A DNA stretch of 64,000 nucleotides from Oscillospiraceae bacterium (GCA_902788505.1 CADAKH010000009.1:19007-83006); one strand, 5' to 3'; numbered from the stretch's first letter, positions 17,179-26,925 are shown. The notes: a model not told the origin generated them from the sequence alone. Numbers and translations are program-made.

Positions 17179-17207
17179 TTGAAAAGCCATACCAATCGTG
17201 TTAATAT
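17179..17207 (+). promoter_or_regulatory. Promoter of the thrR-hom-purD operon
   Basis: TTGAAA (17179-17184), 17 bases, then TAATAT (17202-17207). The expected start is near 17214, leaving a leader of about 68 bases before the ACT-protein gene. No attenuator peptide was recognised in the leader. Confidence 0.65.
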
Positions 17208-17281
17208 TTTCAGGCGCGTACAAATGTCCGTCACTGAAAGTATAGTTGCAGCGCGAAAACTTGACAGAAAGGCCTTGATTT

Positions 17282-17728
17282 ATGCATCAGGAAAACCCCG
17301 AATACTTCCTTGTAGATAAAAGAGTTTTGCCCGAAGTCTTCATTAAGGTTATGGAGGTTAAGCAGCGCCTTAACACCGGTGAATCCATGTCTGTTAATGA
17401 GGCTGTACGTAAGACCGGTCTTTCAAGAAGTGCTTACTATAAGTACAAGGACTCCGTTCTGCCGTTCTATGAGGCGGCTAGCGGCAAGAAGGTTACGCTC
17501 CTTCTCTCTGTTGAGAATTTCCAGGGCATCTTATCTGAGATAATAAGGACTATCGCAGAATCCCGCGCAAATATTCTTACTATCAATCAGAATATTCCGA
17601 TCAACGGTCTGGCTGATATCTCGATCTCTATTGAGACCGTATCGATGTACGGAACTGTTGACGACATAATCAATGATATATCCAAGCTTGCAGGCGTGCG
17701 TAAGTGCATGATCCTCAGCAGGGAATAA
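17282..17728 (+). CDS. ACT-domain HTH regulator (PheB/ThrR, UPF0735 family)
   Basis: 148 residues. An N-terminal helix-turn-helix-like segment (NEAVRKTGLSRSAYYKYKD) is followed by an ACT domain (VTLLLSVENFQGILSEIIRT, ANILTINQNIPINGLADISI). Family members include the Bacillus protein reported as ThrR, a repressor of threonine-pathway genes; that link comes from literature memory. Here it sits 20 bases upstream of hom, which supports a role in controlling homoserine or threonine synthesis through an amino-acid signal. AGAAAGG precedes the ATG. Confidence 0.88.
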   Translation: MHQENPEYFLVDKRVLPEVFIKVMEVKQRLNTGESMSVNEAVRKTGLSRSAYYKYKDSVLPFYEAASGKKVTLLLSVENFQGILSEIIRTIAESRANILTINQNIPINGLADISISIETVSMYGTVDDIINDISKLAGVRKCMILSRE

Positions 17729-17748
17729 TGAAAGGCAAGGACTAAACA

Positions 17749-18936
17749 ATGGCAATCAATGTTGCGATCATGGGTTTCGGTACGGTTGGTTCAGGCGTAG
17801 CCGAGACGTTGGATGTAAATAAGGAGATCATCGCCAAGCGTGTCGGCGAAGAGATCAACGTAAAGTACATACTTGATATCAGGGATTTCCCTGAGAGCAG
17901 ATTCGCTGATCTCGTAACTCATAATGCAGATGAGGTCTTCGACAGCGACATCCTGATCGCAGTTGAGACAATAGGCGGTGCAAGGATCGCTTATGAATAC
18001 ACCAAACGTGCACTTTCTTTGGGAATCAGCGTTGTAACTTCCAATAAGGAACTTGTTTCAACTCATGGTCCCGAACTTTTGCAGATCGCAAAAGAGAATA
18101 ACTGCTGCTATCTTTTCGAGGCAGCCGTAGGCGGCGGAATTCCGATCATCAGACCTCTTTATCAGTGTCTTGCTGCAAACAAGATCACAAAGATCGCGGG
18201 TATCGTAAACGGAACGACAAACTACATTCTCTCCCAGATGAAGAACGAGGGAATCGATTTTGAGACGGCATTAAAGCAGGCTCAGGATAACGGTTTTGCA
18301 GAGGCAAATCCTTCAGCTGATATTGACGGCATCGATGCTCAGAGAAAGATCTCCATCCTCTCAACGATCGCAAATGACGGTGATTATATCGCACCTGACA
18401 AGATCTCTGCCGAGGGCATCTCGAAAATCACAACAGACGACATGAAGTTTGCCGATTCCATCGGCTGCGACATCAAGCTCATCGCTCTTTATGAGTCAGG
18501 TGAAGATCTGCCTGTAGTTTTTGTTGCTCCCGCTTTGGTCGATAAGAGCAATCTTCTTTACAATGTAAACGGCGTTTTCAACGCAATCATGGTTGACGGC
18601 AACTCATTGGGCCAGGCTATGTTCTACGGTCAGGGCGCAGGCACGCTTCCTACAGCTTCTGCTGTATGCGGAGATGTTCTTGAAGCTGCTTTGGGCAATC
18701 CTGCCGAAGCAAGAGCATGGACGGCAGAGAGCGTTAATATCACACCTTACGAAGAGATCAGTGCAGACATCGTTATCAGGGCTGATGTTCCCGCTAAGGT
18801 ACTTAATGCTGCAGAAGGATATGATGTAGAAGTTCTCTCTGACGAGGCTATCCTTGTTAAGGGCATTAAGCATAAGGACATCGAAGCACTTGTAAATGCA
18901 TCTGAGGCCAAGTCCTGGATGCACTATCTGAAATAA
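17749..18936 (+). CDS. hom: Homoserine dehydrogenase
   Basis: Reduces aspartate semialdehyde to homoserine in threonine and methionine synthesis. The Rossmann motif GFGTVGSG is at residue 9, the catalytic and substrate region is VNGTTNYILSQM, then FAEANPSADIDGIDAQRK. At 395 residues it is shorter than the usual 430 or so, because the C-terminal ACT regulatory domain is reduced to about 70 residues (YEEISADIVIRADVPAKVL onward). The neighbouring separate ACT protein may supply regulation. AAGGA lies 7 bases before ATG. Confidence 0.95.
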   Translation: MAINVAIMGFGTVGSGVAETLDVNKEIIAKRVGEEINVKYILDIRDFPESRFADLVTHNADEVFDSDILIAVETIGGARIAYEYTKRALSLGISVVTSNKELVSTHGPELLQIAKENNCCYLFEAAVGGGIPIIRPLYQCLAANKITKIAGIVNGTTNYILSQMKNEGIDFETALKQAQDNGFAEANPSADIDGIDAQRKISILSTIANDGDYIAPDKISAEGISKITTDDMKFADSIGCDIKLIALYESGEDLPVVFVAPALVDKSNLLYNVNGVFNAIMVDGNSLGQAMFYGQGAGTLPTASAVCGDVLEAALGNPAEARAWTAESVNITPYEEISADIVIRADVPAKVLNAAEGYDVEVLSDEAILVKGIKHKDIEALVNASEAKSWMHYLK

Positions 18937-18964
18937 GTTAAACGGAATTCGGAGGAATATTTAA

Positions 18965-20218
18965 ATGAAGGTACTCGTAGTAGGCGGCGGCGGAAGAGAG
19001 CATGTTATCTGCTGGAAACTCAAGCAGGATCCCAGAGTAACGGATCTTTACTGCGCTCCCGGTAACGGCGGTATCGCTTCGATTGCTACATGCGTTGATA
19101 TTAAGGCTACAGATATTGAAGGCATGGTCGATTATGCCAAGAAAGAGCAGTTCGATCTTGTTTTCGTTGCACCCGACGATCCGCTTGCAATGGGTATGGT
19201 CGATAAGATGGAAGAAGCAGGCCTCAGAGCATTCGGCCCCAAGGCAAATGCAGCGATCATCGAAGGTTCAAAGGCATTCTCCAAGCAGCTCATGAAGAAG
19301 TATTCGATCCCTACTGCCAAGTATGAGATCTTCGAAGATGAAAAGGCAGCTCTCGATTATCTTGAGACACAGCCTATGCCTATCGTTATCAAGTGTGACG
19401 GCCTTGCATTAGGTAAGGGTGTTATCATTGCCCAGAACCTTGATGAGGCTAAGCAGGCCGTAAAGGACATGATGGAAGACAAGAAGTTTGGCAATGCGGG
19501 TTCCACGATCGTCATCGAGGAATGCATGACAGGTCCCGAGCTCACTGTTCTTGCTTTCTCTGACGGCAACACATGCGTTCCTATGGTTTCTTCCAGAGAC
19601 CACAAGAGAGCATACGATCACGACGAAGGCCTTAACACAGGTGGCATGGGAGCCGTTACACCCGGTGCTGACATGACTGATGAGCTTAAGGCACGTATTC
19701 AGAACGAGATAATCACACCTACTGTTGAGGCACTCAAGAAAGAGGGAAGACCGTTCAAAGGTGTTATCTACTTCGGACTCATGCTTACACCAGAAGGACC
19801 GAAGGTAGTAGAGTATAACGCACGTTTCGGAGATCCTGAGGCACAGGCAGTACTGCCTCTCCTCGAGAACAGTCTCCTTGATATTGTCGATGCTGTTATC
19901 GACGGCAAGCTCGACCAGATCGACTTCAAGTGGAAGAATAAGTGCTCATGCGTTGTTGTCATGGCTTCCGGCGGATATCCGCAGAGCTATGCAAAGGGTT
20001 ACGAGATAACAGGCATCGATACCTGCGGCAAGATCGTTTTCCAGGCAGGCACAGCACTTAAGGACGGCAAGCTCGTTACCAGTGGCGGAAGAGTTCTCTG
20101 CGTTTACGATGAGGCAGATACACTTGATGAGGCTATCGACGGTGCATATGAAGGCGTTGCTAAGATCTCATTCAAGGATATGCATTTCCGTCACGATATC
20201 GGAAGGACACTCGGATAA
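18965..20218 (+). CDS. purD: Phosphoribosylamine-glycine ligase
   Basis: Second step of purine synthesis: joins glycine to phosphoribosylamine using ATP. 417 residues; N-terminal VVGGGGREHVICWKL, the ATP-grasp region KCDGLALGKGVIIA, the glycine/ATP site RDHKRAYDHDEGLNTGGMGA and NARFGDPEAQ are all family hallmarks. GGAGG precedes the ATG by 9 bases. Other pur genes are absent from the window. It sits between hom and nadD-yqeK in one transcription unit. Confidence 0.97.
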   Translation: MKVLVVGGGGREHVICWKLKQDPRVTDLYCAPGNGGIASIATCVDIKATDIEGMVDYAKKEQFDLVFVAPDDPLAMGMVDKMEEAGLRAFGPKANAAIIEGSKAFSKQLMKKYSIPTAKYEIFEDEKAALDYLETQPMPIVIKCDGLALGKGVIIAQNLDEAKQAVKDMMEDKKFGNAGSTIVIEECMTGPELTVLAFSDGNTCVPMVSSRDHKRAYDHDEGLNTGGMGAVTPGADMTDELKARIQNEIITPTVEALKKEGRPFKGVIYFGLMLTPEGPKVVEYNARFGDPEAQAVLPLLENSLLDIVDAVIDGKLDQIDFKWKNKCSCVVVMASGGYPQSYAKGYEITGIDTCGKIVFQAGTALKDGKLVTSGGRVLCVYDEADTLDEAIDGAYEGVAKISFKDMHFRHDIGRTLG

Positions 20219-20221
20219 TAA

Positions 20222-21442
20222 ATGAAGATCGGTATTTACGGCGGTTCATTCGATCCCGTTCATAACGGTCATATAGCCATGATCAAATCCGCTTTGAAGA
20301 GCGGATTTATCGATTGTGTGATAATAATCCCTTCCGTAAGGAATTCTTTTAAGCTTTACTCGAATAAGCTTCCTCCGCCGTACCGTTACTACATGATGAA
20401 GGAAACGGTTGAAGGCTTAGGGCTTAAGAACTGCTATGTCAGCGATGTCGAGTATGGTATCGAAGGTGTAAGCTACACTGCTGTCGTTCTCGCTAAGCTC
20501 ACTTCTGATGAATACATAAGGGATTTCCTAATATCAAATGATGTTAAGCGCAAGAAGGCGGAAGAACACCATGAATTCTTCTGGATAATGGGTTCTGATA
20601 CACTGGGCTCTTTTGAGGCCTGGTACAAACCCGGTGAGATCCTGAATTATGCAAGTCTTCTTGCTGCCGCAAGGCCAGGTGATGACACCGATGTCGAAAA
20701 GGCAAAAGCTTCGATAGTAAAGAATCTCGGAGGCAGGGTTGAGATATTCAGGCTCAACGGCGTTGAGTGTTCTTCATCAGAAATAACCGGAAGCGGTGAC
20801 TTCACCGAGGTCCCTGAACCGGCATTGAAATTCATCAGGAAGCATGCTCTTTATACGGAGAACACAAAGCTTGAAGGTGTTTCAGATGAGGCGCGGAAAA
20901 GCTTTTTCGAATATGCCGTATGGATGTACGGATATCTCGGAGGCAAGAGACTTCTTCACACACTCAATGTCGGATATCTTTCCGCACACCTGGCAGATGT
21001 TTTCGGTTGCGATAAGAATAAGGCACTGATTGCAGGCGCTCTGCACGACTGCGCAAAGGAACTTCCGATAGAAGAGCAGACGGAGCTCGCAAAGAGGTAT
21101 TCTGGTGATCTTTTCACCGAGAAGAAGCTCCTTCATTCACCGGCAGGTGCGGCATTTGCCATGGAGCAGCTCGGAATAGAGGACAGGGAGATCCTTGATG
21201 CCATCTGCTATCACACGACAGGCAGAGGTGATATGAGCGTCCTTGAAAAGATCATCTATCTGGCTGACAAGATAGAGCCGTCCAGAGATTATACGGACCT
21301 GACACCGATCAGGGCTGCGGCCGAGAAAGACTTGGACAGTGCCATGCGTATGACCGCTTCATCTGTAAGGGACAAGTTCGTGTCGCAGGGCAGGGATATC
21401 CATCCTATGACAGTCCTCATGATGAAAGAACTAGGAATGTAA
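20222..21442 (+). CDS. nadD: Fused NadD (nicotinate-nucleotide adenylyltransferase)-YqeK (HD phosphohydrolase)
   Basis: 406 residues. Residues 1-210 are NadD: GGSFDPVHNGHIA, SDTLGSFEAWYKP and the SSSEI loop; it adenylates nicotinate mononucleotide in NAD synthesis. Residues 225-406 are a YqeK-type HD domain: HTLNVGYLSAHLA, the metal pair in ALHDCAKEL, HSPAGA, CYHTTG and YLADKIEPSRDY. YqeK proteins hydrolyse diadenosine tetraphosphate. In many Firmicutes the two are adjacent genes; here they are one chain. It starts 4 bases after purD and rsfS follows, the usual nadD-yqeK-rsfS order. Confidence 0.94.
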   Translation: MKIGIYGGSFDPVHNGHIAMIKSALKSGFIDCVIIIPSVRNSFKLYSNKLPPPYRYYMMKETVEGLGLKNCYVSDVEYGIEGVSYTAVVLAKLTSDEYIRDFLISNDVKRKKAEEHHEFFWIMGSDTLGSFEAWYKPGEILNYASLLAAARPGDDTDVEKAKASIVKNLGGRVEIFRLNGVECSSSEITGSGDFTEVPEPALKFIRKHALYTENTKLEGVSDEARKSFFEYAVWMYGYLGGKRLLHTLNVGYLSAHLADVFGCDKNKALIAGALHDCAKELPIEEQTELAKRYSGDLFTEKKLLHSPAGAAFAMEQLGIEDREILDAICYHTTGRGDMSVLEKIIYLADKIEPSRDYTDLTPIRAAAEKDLDSAMRMTASSVRDKFVSQGRDIHPMTVLMMKELGM

Positions 21443-21488
21443 CACGTTGTGCTATACTTGAAATACTAATAAACCCAAGGAGATATTT

Positions 21489-21833
21489 ATGGACAGCAAA
21501 GAATTAGCCGCTAAGATAACAGAGATACTTGATTCCAAGAAGGGTATCGACATTGAGACGATCGATCTGACGGGCAAGACCGTTCTTGCTGATTACTTCG
21601 TTCTTGCAAGCGGTAATTCAACTACACAGATCAAGTCATTGGCTGATGAGGTTGAGTTTGTCCTGAAGAAGGATTTCGATATTGTTCCCGACCATATCGA
21701 AGGCCGTTCCGGTGACAAGTGGATCCTTCTTGATTACAAGGATGTCGTTGTTCACGTTATGGGAAGAGAAGAGCGCGAGAACTATAACATCGAGAAGTTC
21801 TGGGAAACAAAGCGCAGAGAAGGCGAATCTTAA
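21489..21833 (+). CDS. rsfS: Ribosomal silencing factor RsfS
   Basis: 114 residues, the Iojap/RsfS family. It binds protein L14 (uL14) and blocks subunit joining when nutrients are short. Diagnostic segments: ADYFVLASGNSTTQIKSLAD, GDKWILLDYKDVVVHVM and the C-terminal YNIEKFW. CAAGGAG lies 8 bases before ATG. A TATACT box at 21454-21459 may provide an extra promoter. Last gene of the thrR operon; the TTGTCGG array follows. Confidence 0.95.
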   Translation: MDSKELAAKITEILDSKKGIDIETIDLTGKTVLADYFVLASGNSTTQIKSLADEVEFVLKKDFDIVPDHIEGRSGDKWILLDYKDVVVHVMGREERENYNIEKFWETKRREGES

Positions 21834-21892
21834 TATCATCCGCTTCTAGTAGATTATTTAAAAGTAATGTCCGGAACCGGCAGGGAAACCCC

Positions 21893-21947
21893 TTGTCGGT
21901 TTTGTCGTATTTTGTCGGAAAAAACCGACAAAGAATGATGCTATGCT
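21893..21947 (+). promoter_or_regulatory. comEA promoter region with TTGTCGG array
   Basis: Two direct TTGTCG copies (21893, 21902) and a third at 21912 that also starts a hairpin: TTTGTCGG, AAAAAA, CCGACAAA. TATGCT (21942-21947), preceded by TG one base upstream, is an extended -10, 24 bases after the third TTGTCG. Its expected start point coincides with the comEA ATG at 21954. The array matches the one before the Tad operon in word, number and distance to the -10. Confidence 0.5.
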
Positions 21948-21953
21948 CTTTCT

Positions 21954-22679
21954 ATGTTGAAGAAGAGCACTGTAAAAAAGATAAAGGGTCTCATATATCC
22001 GGCGGCATTCATCCTGATAATCGTTCTGAGTGTCGTCTATAAGCTTGTTCTGAAAGGTAACGGGGATCTGACCGTGACTGCCTTTAAGAGCGGGAAAACG
22101 GCGGAAGTAACCGGAGCAGAATTTGAAGAAAGATCAGCCTCGGAGCAGGAAGTGACTACTTGTGATTCTGAGCAGGCTTCAGTAACAACTGAGACGACAG
22201 ATCTTATCAGTATCTATATCTGCGGAGAAGTAACAAATCCGGGCATCTACGAAGCACCGAAAGGCGTTATCCTGAATGACATCATCGAAGATGCAGGAGG
22301 GTTTACTGAAGATGCATCGGTAAATAACATCAATCTTGTTTATCAGATCACATGCAACATGTCTGTCTATATTCCTTCCAGATCTGAGATCGAAGGAGGA
22401 TTTACGGGAGGAGACATAATAAGGCAGGACGGGGTGTATGTCTGGGGCAATAATTCAGGGGGCGGAACAGATAACGGCAGCACAGGCACGCTTATGGTCA
22501 ACATTAATACGGCTTCCGTAGAGGAGCTCAGGTCCCTTCCGGGGATAGGCGAAGTGACGGCACAGGCGATAGCTGATTACAGGAAAAACACGCCTTTCAC
22601 TGCGATAGAGGACATAAAGAACGTGACAGGGATAGGGGACTCAAAGTACAACAGGATAAAAGACTATATCTGTGTCTGA
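21954..22679 (+). CDS. comEA: ComEA-type DNA receptor (SLBB plus helix-hairpin-helix)
   Basis: 241 residues. One transmembrane segment (PAAFILIIVLSVVYKLVL) is followed by a Thr/Glu-rich linker, an SLBB domain (ISIYICGEVTNPGIYEAPKG) and a C-terminal double helix-hairpin-helix (VNINTASVEELRSLPGIGEV, IEDIKNVTGIGDSKY) that binds double-stranded DNA outside the membrane. No ribosome binding site precedes the ATG, consistent with a leaderless message. comEC, usually next, is absent: birA converges with only the stop codons adjoining. Confidence 0.93.
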   Translation: MLKKSTVKKIKGLIYPAAFILIIVLSVVYKLVLKGNGDLTVTAFKSGKTAEVTGAEFEERSASEQEVTTCDSEQASVTTETTDLISIYICGEVTNPGIYEAPKGVILNDIIEDAGGFTEDASVNNINLVYQITCNMSVYIPSRSEIEGGFTGGDIIRQDGVYVWGNNSGGGTDNGSTGTLMVNINTASVEELRSLPGIGEVTAQAIADYRKNTPFTAIEDIKNVTGIGDSKYNRIKDYICV

Positions 22680-23672
22680 TCAGGTGTAGCCGTAGAGCCC
22701 TCTTACGCTGACTTCGCCGCTTCTGAGGTCTGAAACCGAACCGTCATCGAATCTGACTTTCAATGAGAAGTCATCGTTGATCTCAACCGCTGTTCCGGTA
22801 CGGCCCTGACCATTCTCTGCCATCTGCGGGAATGCCGTTATCCTGCTTCCTGTTGTGATGTTGAGTTCACGGTAACGGTTCAGGTAGTAGCTGTCGTCAG
22901 GCCAGCCCGAAGCAAGCTTATCCATTGACTTTATGATCTCAGCAGCAAGAGTGGAGCGGATGAATGTCTTTCCGCCGTTTTCTATTGAAATTGAAGTTGC
23001 GATCTGAGAGATCTCTTCAGGAAATCCAGATTCGTTGACATTGATCCCGATACCGATGATACATGTATCTATGAGTCCGCTCTCGCCCTCAACCGTGACT
23101 TCTGTCAGGATGCCGCAGATCTTTTTCCTGTTCATAAGAAGGTCATTGACCCATTTGATCTGTGAATCAAGTCCGTAAGCATTTTTTATAGCATCAGCAA
23201 CTGCTACGGCAGTCCAACTCGTGAGGTCGGATATCTTGTCAAATCCTGAATCGGGCTTAAGAAGGTAAGACAGGTAGATGCCTACGCCTGACGGGGAAGA
23301 GAAGCTCCTTCCGCGTCTGCCTTTTCCACCGGACTGATGATCTGAGATGACCACTGATCCTGACGGGACCCCTTTGGATGCCATATCTTTCAGAACATTG
23401 TTTGTTGAATCGACAGTCTCGAAAACATGGACATTTCCGCTCCTGCTGTCAGGAAGGAGAGCAGCAATAGAGCCTTTGGAGAGAATATCCGGATTGTTTG
23501 TGAGGAGATAACCTTTGTTGGTGGATGAGGTGATCTCGTACCCGTCTTCTCTTAAGGCCTTAACTGCTGTGTTTACCGCTGTGCGTGAGACATTGAGCTT
23601 CTGGCTGATCGCTTCGCCTGAGATATAGCCGTTTTCCCTTGAAATAAGCTTCAGCACATCGTCTTTAAGCAT
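22680..23672 (-). CDS. birA: Bifunctional biotin-protein ligase / biotin repressor
   Basis: 330 residues. N-terminal winged helix (ISGEAISQKLNVSRTAVNTAVKAL), then the ligase domain with SGGKGRRGRSFSSPSGVGIYLS (biotinyl-AMP loop) and WVNDLLMNRKKICGILTE, and a C-terminal SH3-like domain. It attaches biotin to carboxylases and represses biotin genes when its adenylate accumulates. AAAGGA precedes the ATG. No biotin operator was recognised nearby. Confidence 0.95.
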   Translation of the reverse strand: MLKDDVLKLISRENGYISGEAISQKLNVSRTAVNTAVKALREDGYEITSSTNKGYLLTNNPDILSKGSIAALLPDSRSGNVHVFETVDSTNNVLKDMASKGVPSGSVVISDHQSGGKGRRGRSFSSPSGVGIYLSYLLKPDSGFDKISDLTSWTAVAVADAIKNAYGLDSQIKWVNDLLMNRKKICGILTEVTVEGESGLIDTCIIGIGINVNESGFPEEISQIATSISIENGGKTFIRSTLAAEIIKSMDKLASGWPDDSYYLNRYRELNITTGSRITAFPQMAENGQGRTGTAVEINDDFSLKVRFDDGSVSDLRSGEVSVRGLYGYT

Positions 23673-23810
23673 TCTGATTCCTTTCTGTTTAGCGTTTCAG
23701 GCATGTAAACATCAATATTATTTATTTAGAAAAATAATAACACTTTCATGGCATTGTGCGGTAGAATATTAACGGGTAAGTGCATTTTACTATTTTGCGA
23801 TAGGGTAAAC

Positions 23811-25568
23811 ATGGGTACATATTCGATTGTTTTGGCAGTAGTAATGCTGCTTAGCATGTTGTCGACTTTCGCACTCGTTCTGTTTTCGAGGCGAGGCACT
23901 AATACGCTTGAGATTCTGATTTCCGTCTGCGTTATGATCAGTAACGCCGGATATTTTATGCTTTCATGTTCCAGGAACCTGCAGGAGGCCGTTCTGGCCA
24001 ATGCGCTGACTTATGTGGGAGGAGTATTCCTTCCGCTCCTTATCGTCTATATCCTGATCGACTATTCGGATTCAAAAGTGCCGACATGGTTCTCGTTTGT
24101 CATCATGATCCTAAACATCATAGTATTTATATCCACTCTGCTTACAGACAGGATCCCGCTGTACTATGCAAGTCTTAAGTTTATCCCCGGTGATCCGTCA
24201 GTTCTTATAAAGGAACCGGGTTCCATCTATTACATCAGATACATTATCCTGGCCGTTGAAGTCGGTCTTGCGGCTTTCTTCACGATCCTTACATATCTTG
24301 GTAAGAGAAGCGCATCCTTCAGGCTCATGATGACTTATGCCGGATCTCTGTTCGGCGTGCTCCTGGTCTATCTTGCGAGAAACATCTTTGATATGAAGTA
24401 TGATCTTATCCCGTTCTTCTATCTGATCTGCACTCTGATGCTTGACTATGTTGTCGCAAGATCAACTATCTACAACGTTAATCTGAGCGTCCAGGAGAAG
24501 ATAGATGAGCTCAGTACATTCGGTTATATCGTTTTCGACAAGAAGTTCAGATATGTCGGAAGCAACCCCGTATCACAGAAGTTTTTCCCTGAGATCAAGG
24601 AAGCCAGGATCGACTCAAAGATCATTGCCAAGGACTATGCCTTGAAGGATCTTCTTAAGTGGGTCATAAGCAATGCCAACGAATCCACTGATGAAAAGAA
24701 TACTCAGACCAAGTTCAAGAGAGACATAGTTATCAACGACAGAAACCCGAGCGAGAGAAGACATCTTGAGATCGAGATGAGCTTTATCCATTTTGGTTTC
24801 CAGAACCATGTAACGGGCTACCTTGTTGAGATCATCGATACAACTGAGCAGTACAACATGATCAAGTCGATGAGCTACAAGGGTGAGTCACTCAAGCGTG
24901 AGGTTGAGCGTCAGACCAAGAGAGCTAAGTCGATGCAGATGTCTACCATCCTCGGAATGGCGGCCATGATCGAATCCCGAGACAACTCAACGGGCGGTCA
25001 CATCAACAGAACATCCGAGTGCGTCGCACTTTTCGTTAACCATCTCCGTCAGCTCGATGATTACAACATGAGTGAGAGTTACTGGGATGCTGTAATCAAT
25101 GCTGCTCCTCTCCACGATCTCGGTAAGATAACAGTTGATGATGCTATCCTCAGAAAGCCTACGGGACTTACCGATGAGGAATATGAGCAGATGAAGGGAC
25201 ATGCTGCCAACGGCGCAAAGATCATGAGCAAGGTGTTGGAAGACGTTGACGATAAGGAATTCGTAAGTGTCGCCACAAATGTTGCCCACTATCACCATGA
25301 GAAATATAACGGCACAGGCTATCCGGACAGGTTAAGAGGTGAGAATATTCCGTTCGAAGCCAGGATAATGGCTCTTGCTGATGTATTTGACGCTCTTGCA
25401 AGCCGCAGATACTATAAGGAACGTATGTCCTATGATGAGGCATTTGAGATCATCAGACAGGAATTGGGACACCACTTCGATCCGCATCTCGGACGTATAT
25501 TTATCTCGCTGAAAGATGAGATCATCCGTCTTTACGAGTCTTTCGAGAATACCGACTACGCAAGATAA
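23811..25568 (+). CDS. HD-GYP protein with 7TM and PAS-like sensor regions
   Basis: 585 residues from ATG 23811 (AGGG 5 bases upstream; an upstream in-frame ATG at 23748 has none). The N-terminal 230 residues form about seven membrane segments of the type seen in sensor kinases, followed by a PAS-like region (FGYIVFDKKFRYVGSNPVSQ). The C-terminal HD-GYP domain has HDLGK near residue 436, HHEKYNGTGYP and ADVFDALAS. HD-GYP enzymes degrade cyclic di-GMP or related dinucleotides. The usual HHExxDGxGYP has Asn for Asp here. Signal unknown. It ends one base before the convergent MATE gene's stop. Confidence 0.9.
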   Translation: MGTYSIVLAVVMLLSMLSTFALVLFSRRGTNTLEILISVCVMISNAGYFMLSCSRNLQEAVLANALTYVGGVFLPLLIVYILIDYSDSKVPTWFSFVIMILNIIVFISTLLTDRIPLYYASLKFIPGDPSVLIKEPGSIYYIRYIILAVEVGLAAFFTILTYLGKRSASFRLMMTYAGSLFGVLLVYLARNIFDMKYDLIPFFYLICTLMLDYVVARSTIYNVNLSVQEKIDELSTFGYIVFDKKFRYVGSNPVSQKFFPEIKEARIDSKIIAKDYALKDLLKWVISNANESTDEKNTQTKFKRDIVINDRNPSERRHLEIEMSFIHFGFQNHVTGYLVEIIDTTEQYNMIKSMSYKGESLKREVERQTKRAKSMQMSTILGMAAMIESRDNSTGGHINRTSECVALFVNHLRQLDDYNMSESYWDAVINAAPLHDLGKITVDDAILRKPTGLTDEEYEQMKGHAANGAKIMSKVLEDVDDKEFVSVATNVAHYHHEKYNGTGYPDRLRGENIPFEARIMALADVFDALASRRYYKERMSYDEAFEIIRQELGHHFDPHLGRIFISLKDEIIRLYESFENTDYAR

Positions 25569-25569
25569 A

Positions 25570-26925
25570 TCAGACTTCTTCGTCGATAATGTTTTTAACC
25601 CACTTATACTTCCGGTAGTGAATTATAACTGCCGGAATTTTTATTATCTCATCGAGATTCAGGATGAAGTAAACCACCATCGGCGGCAAGTCTAATTTGA
25701 ATGCGGCTATGTATCCGAGAGGAACGATAAATGCCCACATCGTCAGTGTATCGCAGATAAAACCAAACTTGGTATCTCCGCCTGCTGAGAAGATTCCACC
25801 AATGAGGATCGAATTAATGGATCTTCCGAGAATATAGTAGCTGCACATCAGGAGCATTATCAAAAGGTAATGCTCGGCTTTTTCCGATAAGTTCACGAAC
25901 TTGATGACCAGAGGAGAAGATGCTGCAGCGACAATGCCGAGGATGATTCCCGATATGACGCCGATCTTGAAAAGCTTATCTCCATATAGCTTGGCTTTAT
26001 CAAGCCTGTTTGCACCAAGTTCATTGCCGATAACGATGACGCTTCCGCTTGCGATAGCATAGCAAAGACACGATACAAGATCTTTTATGATCGTAGCTAT
26101 GCTGTTTGCCATGGCAACATCTTCTTCGAGACGACCTAAGATTACCGTGATCATTGCAAAGCCGAAGCCCCAGAGAAGCTGGTTCAAAGTGTAGGGAAGG
26201 GTGTACTTTGAAAACCTCTTCCTGAGATCAAGATCCACACGGAAAATGTTTTTGAATCTCAACCTGAATTTGGTCAGTTTGAGATTGAATATCAGGCAGA
26301 TGATAAAGCCGGTGCCGTTGGATATCGATGTTGCGAGAGCCGCACCGGATATACCCATCTCAGGCGCACCGAAAAGGCCGAAGATGAATACTGCATTTAA
26401 GAATATGTTGAGAAATACGATAACGATACTTGCGATCGTACACTGCTTTACAAAGCCGACATTTTTCAGAAGTGTCTCATAGATCATGGCAAGAGTCATG
26501 AATACATATGAAAAGGAAGCATATCTCAGATAAGGAACGGCACCTGTAATAAAGACTTCTTTATCAGTGAATACTCCTATAACACCTTCAGGTATTATCA
26601 TCGTGCATGAGAAGAAGATGATCATTATCGGCAGTGAAAGCGAGAACATGTATCCGAATATCTTCTCTATCGATTCAGTATCGCCTTTGCCCCAATATTG
26701 TGCAGCAAGGATAGATCCTCCTGCAGTTATCGAATAAATGAAAAGAGATAACACGAAAGGAACCTGTGCAGAAAGCGAGACAGACGTCATGGCTTCCGGT
26801 GAAAGGAAGAGCAGCATGACTGCATCTGATATCGGTACGAGTGCAAAAACAAGGTTTTGCAGAGTCATCGGCAATATCAGAGATATCAGCTTTTTTCTAA
26901 ATGATGTGTCATTTACCTGTTCCAT
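25570..26925 (-). CDS. MATE-family efflux transporter
   Basis: 451 residues, about 12 membrane segments in two matching halves (LILPMTLQNLVFALVPISD and, in the second half, YTLNQLLWGFGFAMITVILG). The family exports drugs or metabolites with Na+ or H+. The substrate cannot be inferred. No ribosome binding site precedes the ATG; instead TATAAT (26938-26933) lies 7 bases before it, as for a leaderless transcript. Confidence 0.93.
   Translation of the reverse strand: MEQVNDTSFRKKLISLILPMTLQNLVFALVPISDAVMLLFLSPEAMTSVSLSAQVPFVLSLFIYSITAGGSILAAQYWGKGDTESIEKIFGYMFSLSLPIMIIFFSCTMIIPEGVIGVFTDKEVFITGAVPYLRYASFSYVFMTLAMIYETLLKNVGFVKQCTIASIVIVFLNIFLNAVFIFGLFGAPEMGISGAALATSISNGTGFIICLIFNLKLTKFRLRFKNIFRVDLDLRKRFSKYTLPYTLNQLLWGFGFAMITVILGRLEEDVAMANSIATIIKDLVSCLCYAIASGSVIVIGNELGANRLDKAKLYGDKLFKIGVISGIILGIVAAASSPLVIKFVNLSEKAEHYLLIMLLMCSYYILGRSINSILIGGIFSAGGDTKFGFICDTLTMWAFIVPLGYIAAFKLDLPPMVVYFILNLDEIIKIPAVIIHYRKYKWVKNIIDEEV

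Noticed and set aside
23748..23810. Upstream start for the HD-GYP gene
   Set aside because: No ribosome binding site, and it adds a Cys-rich stretch before the first membrane segment.
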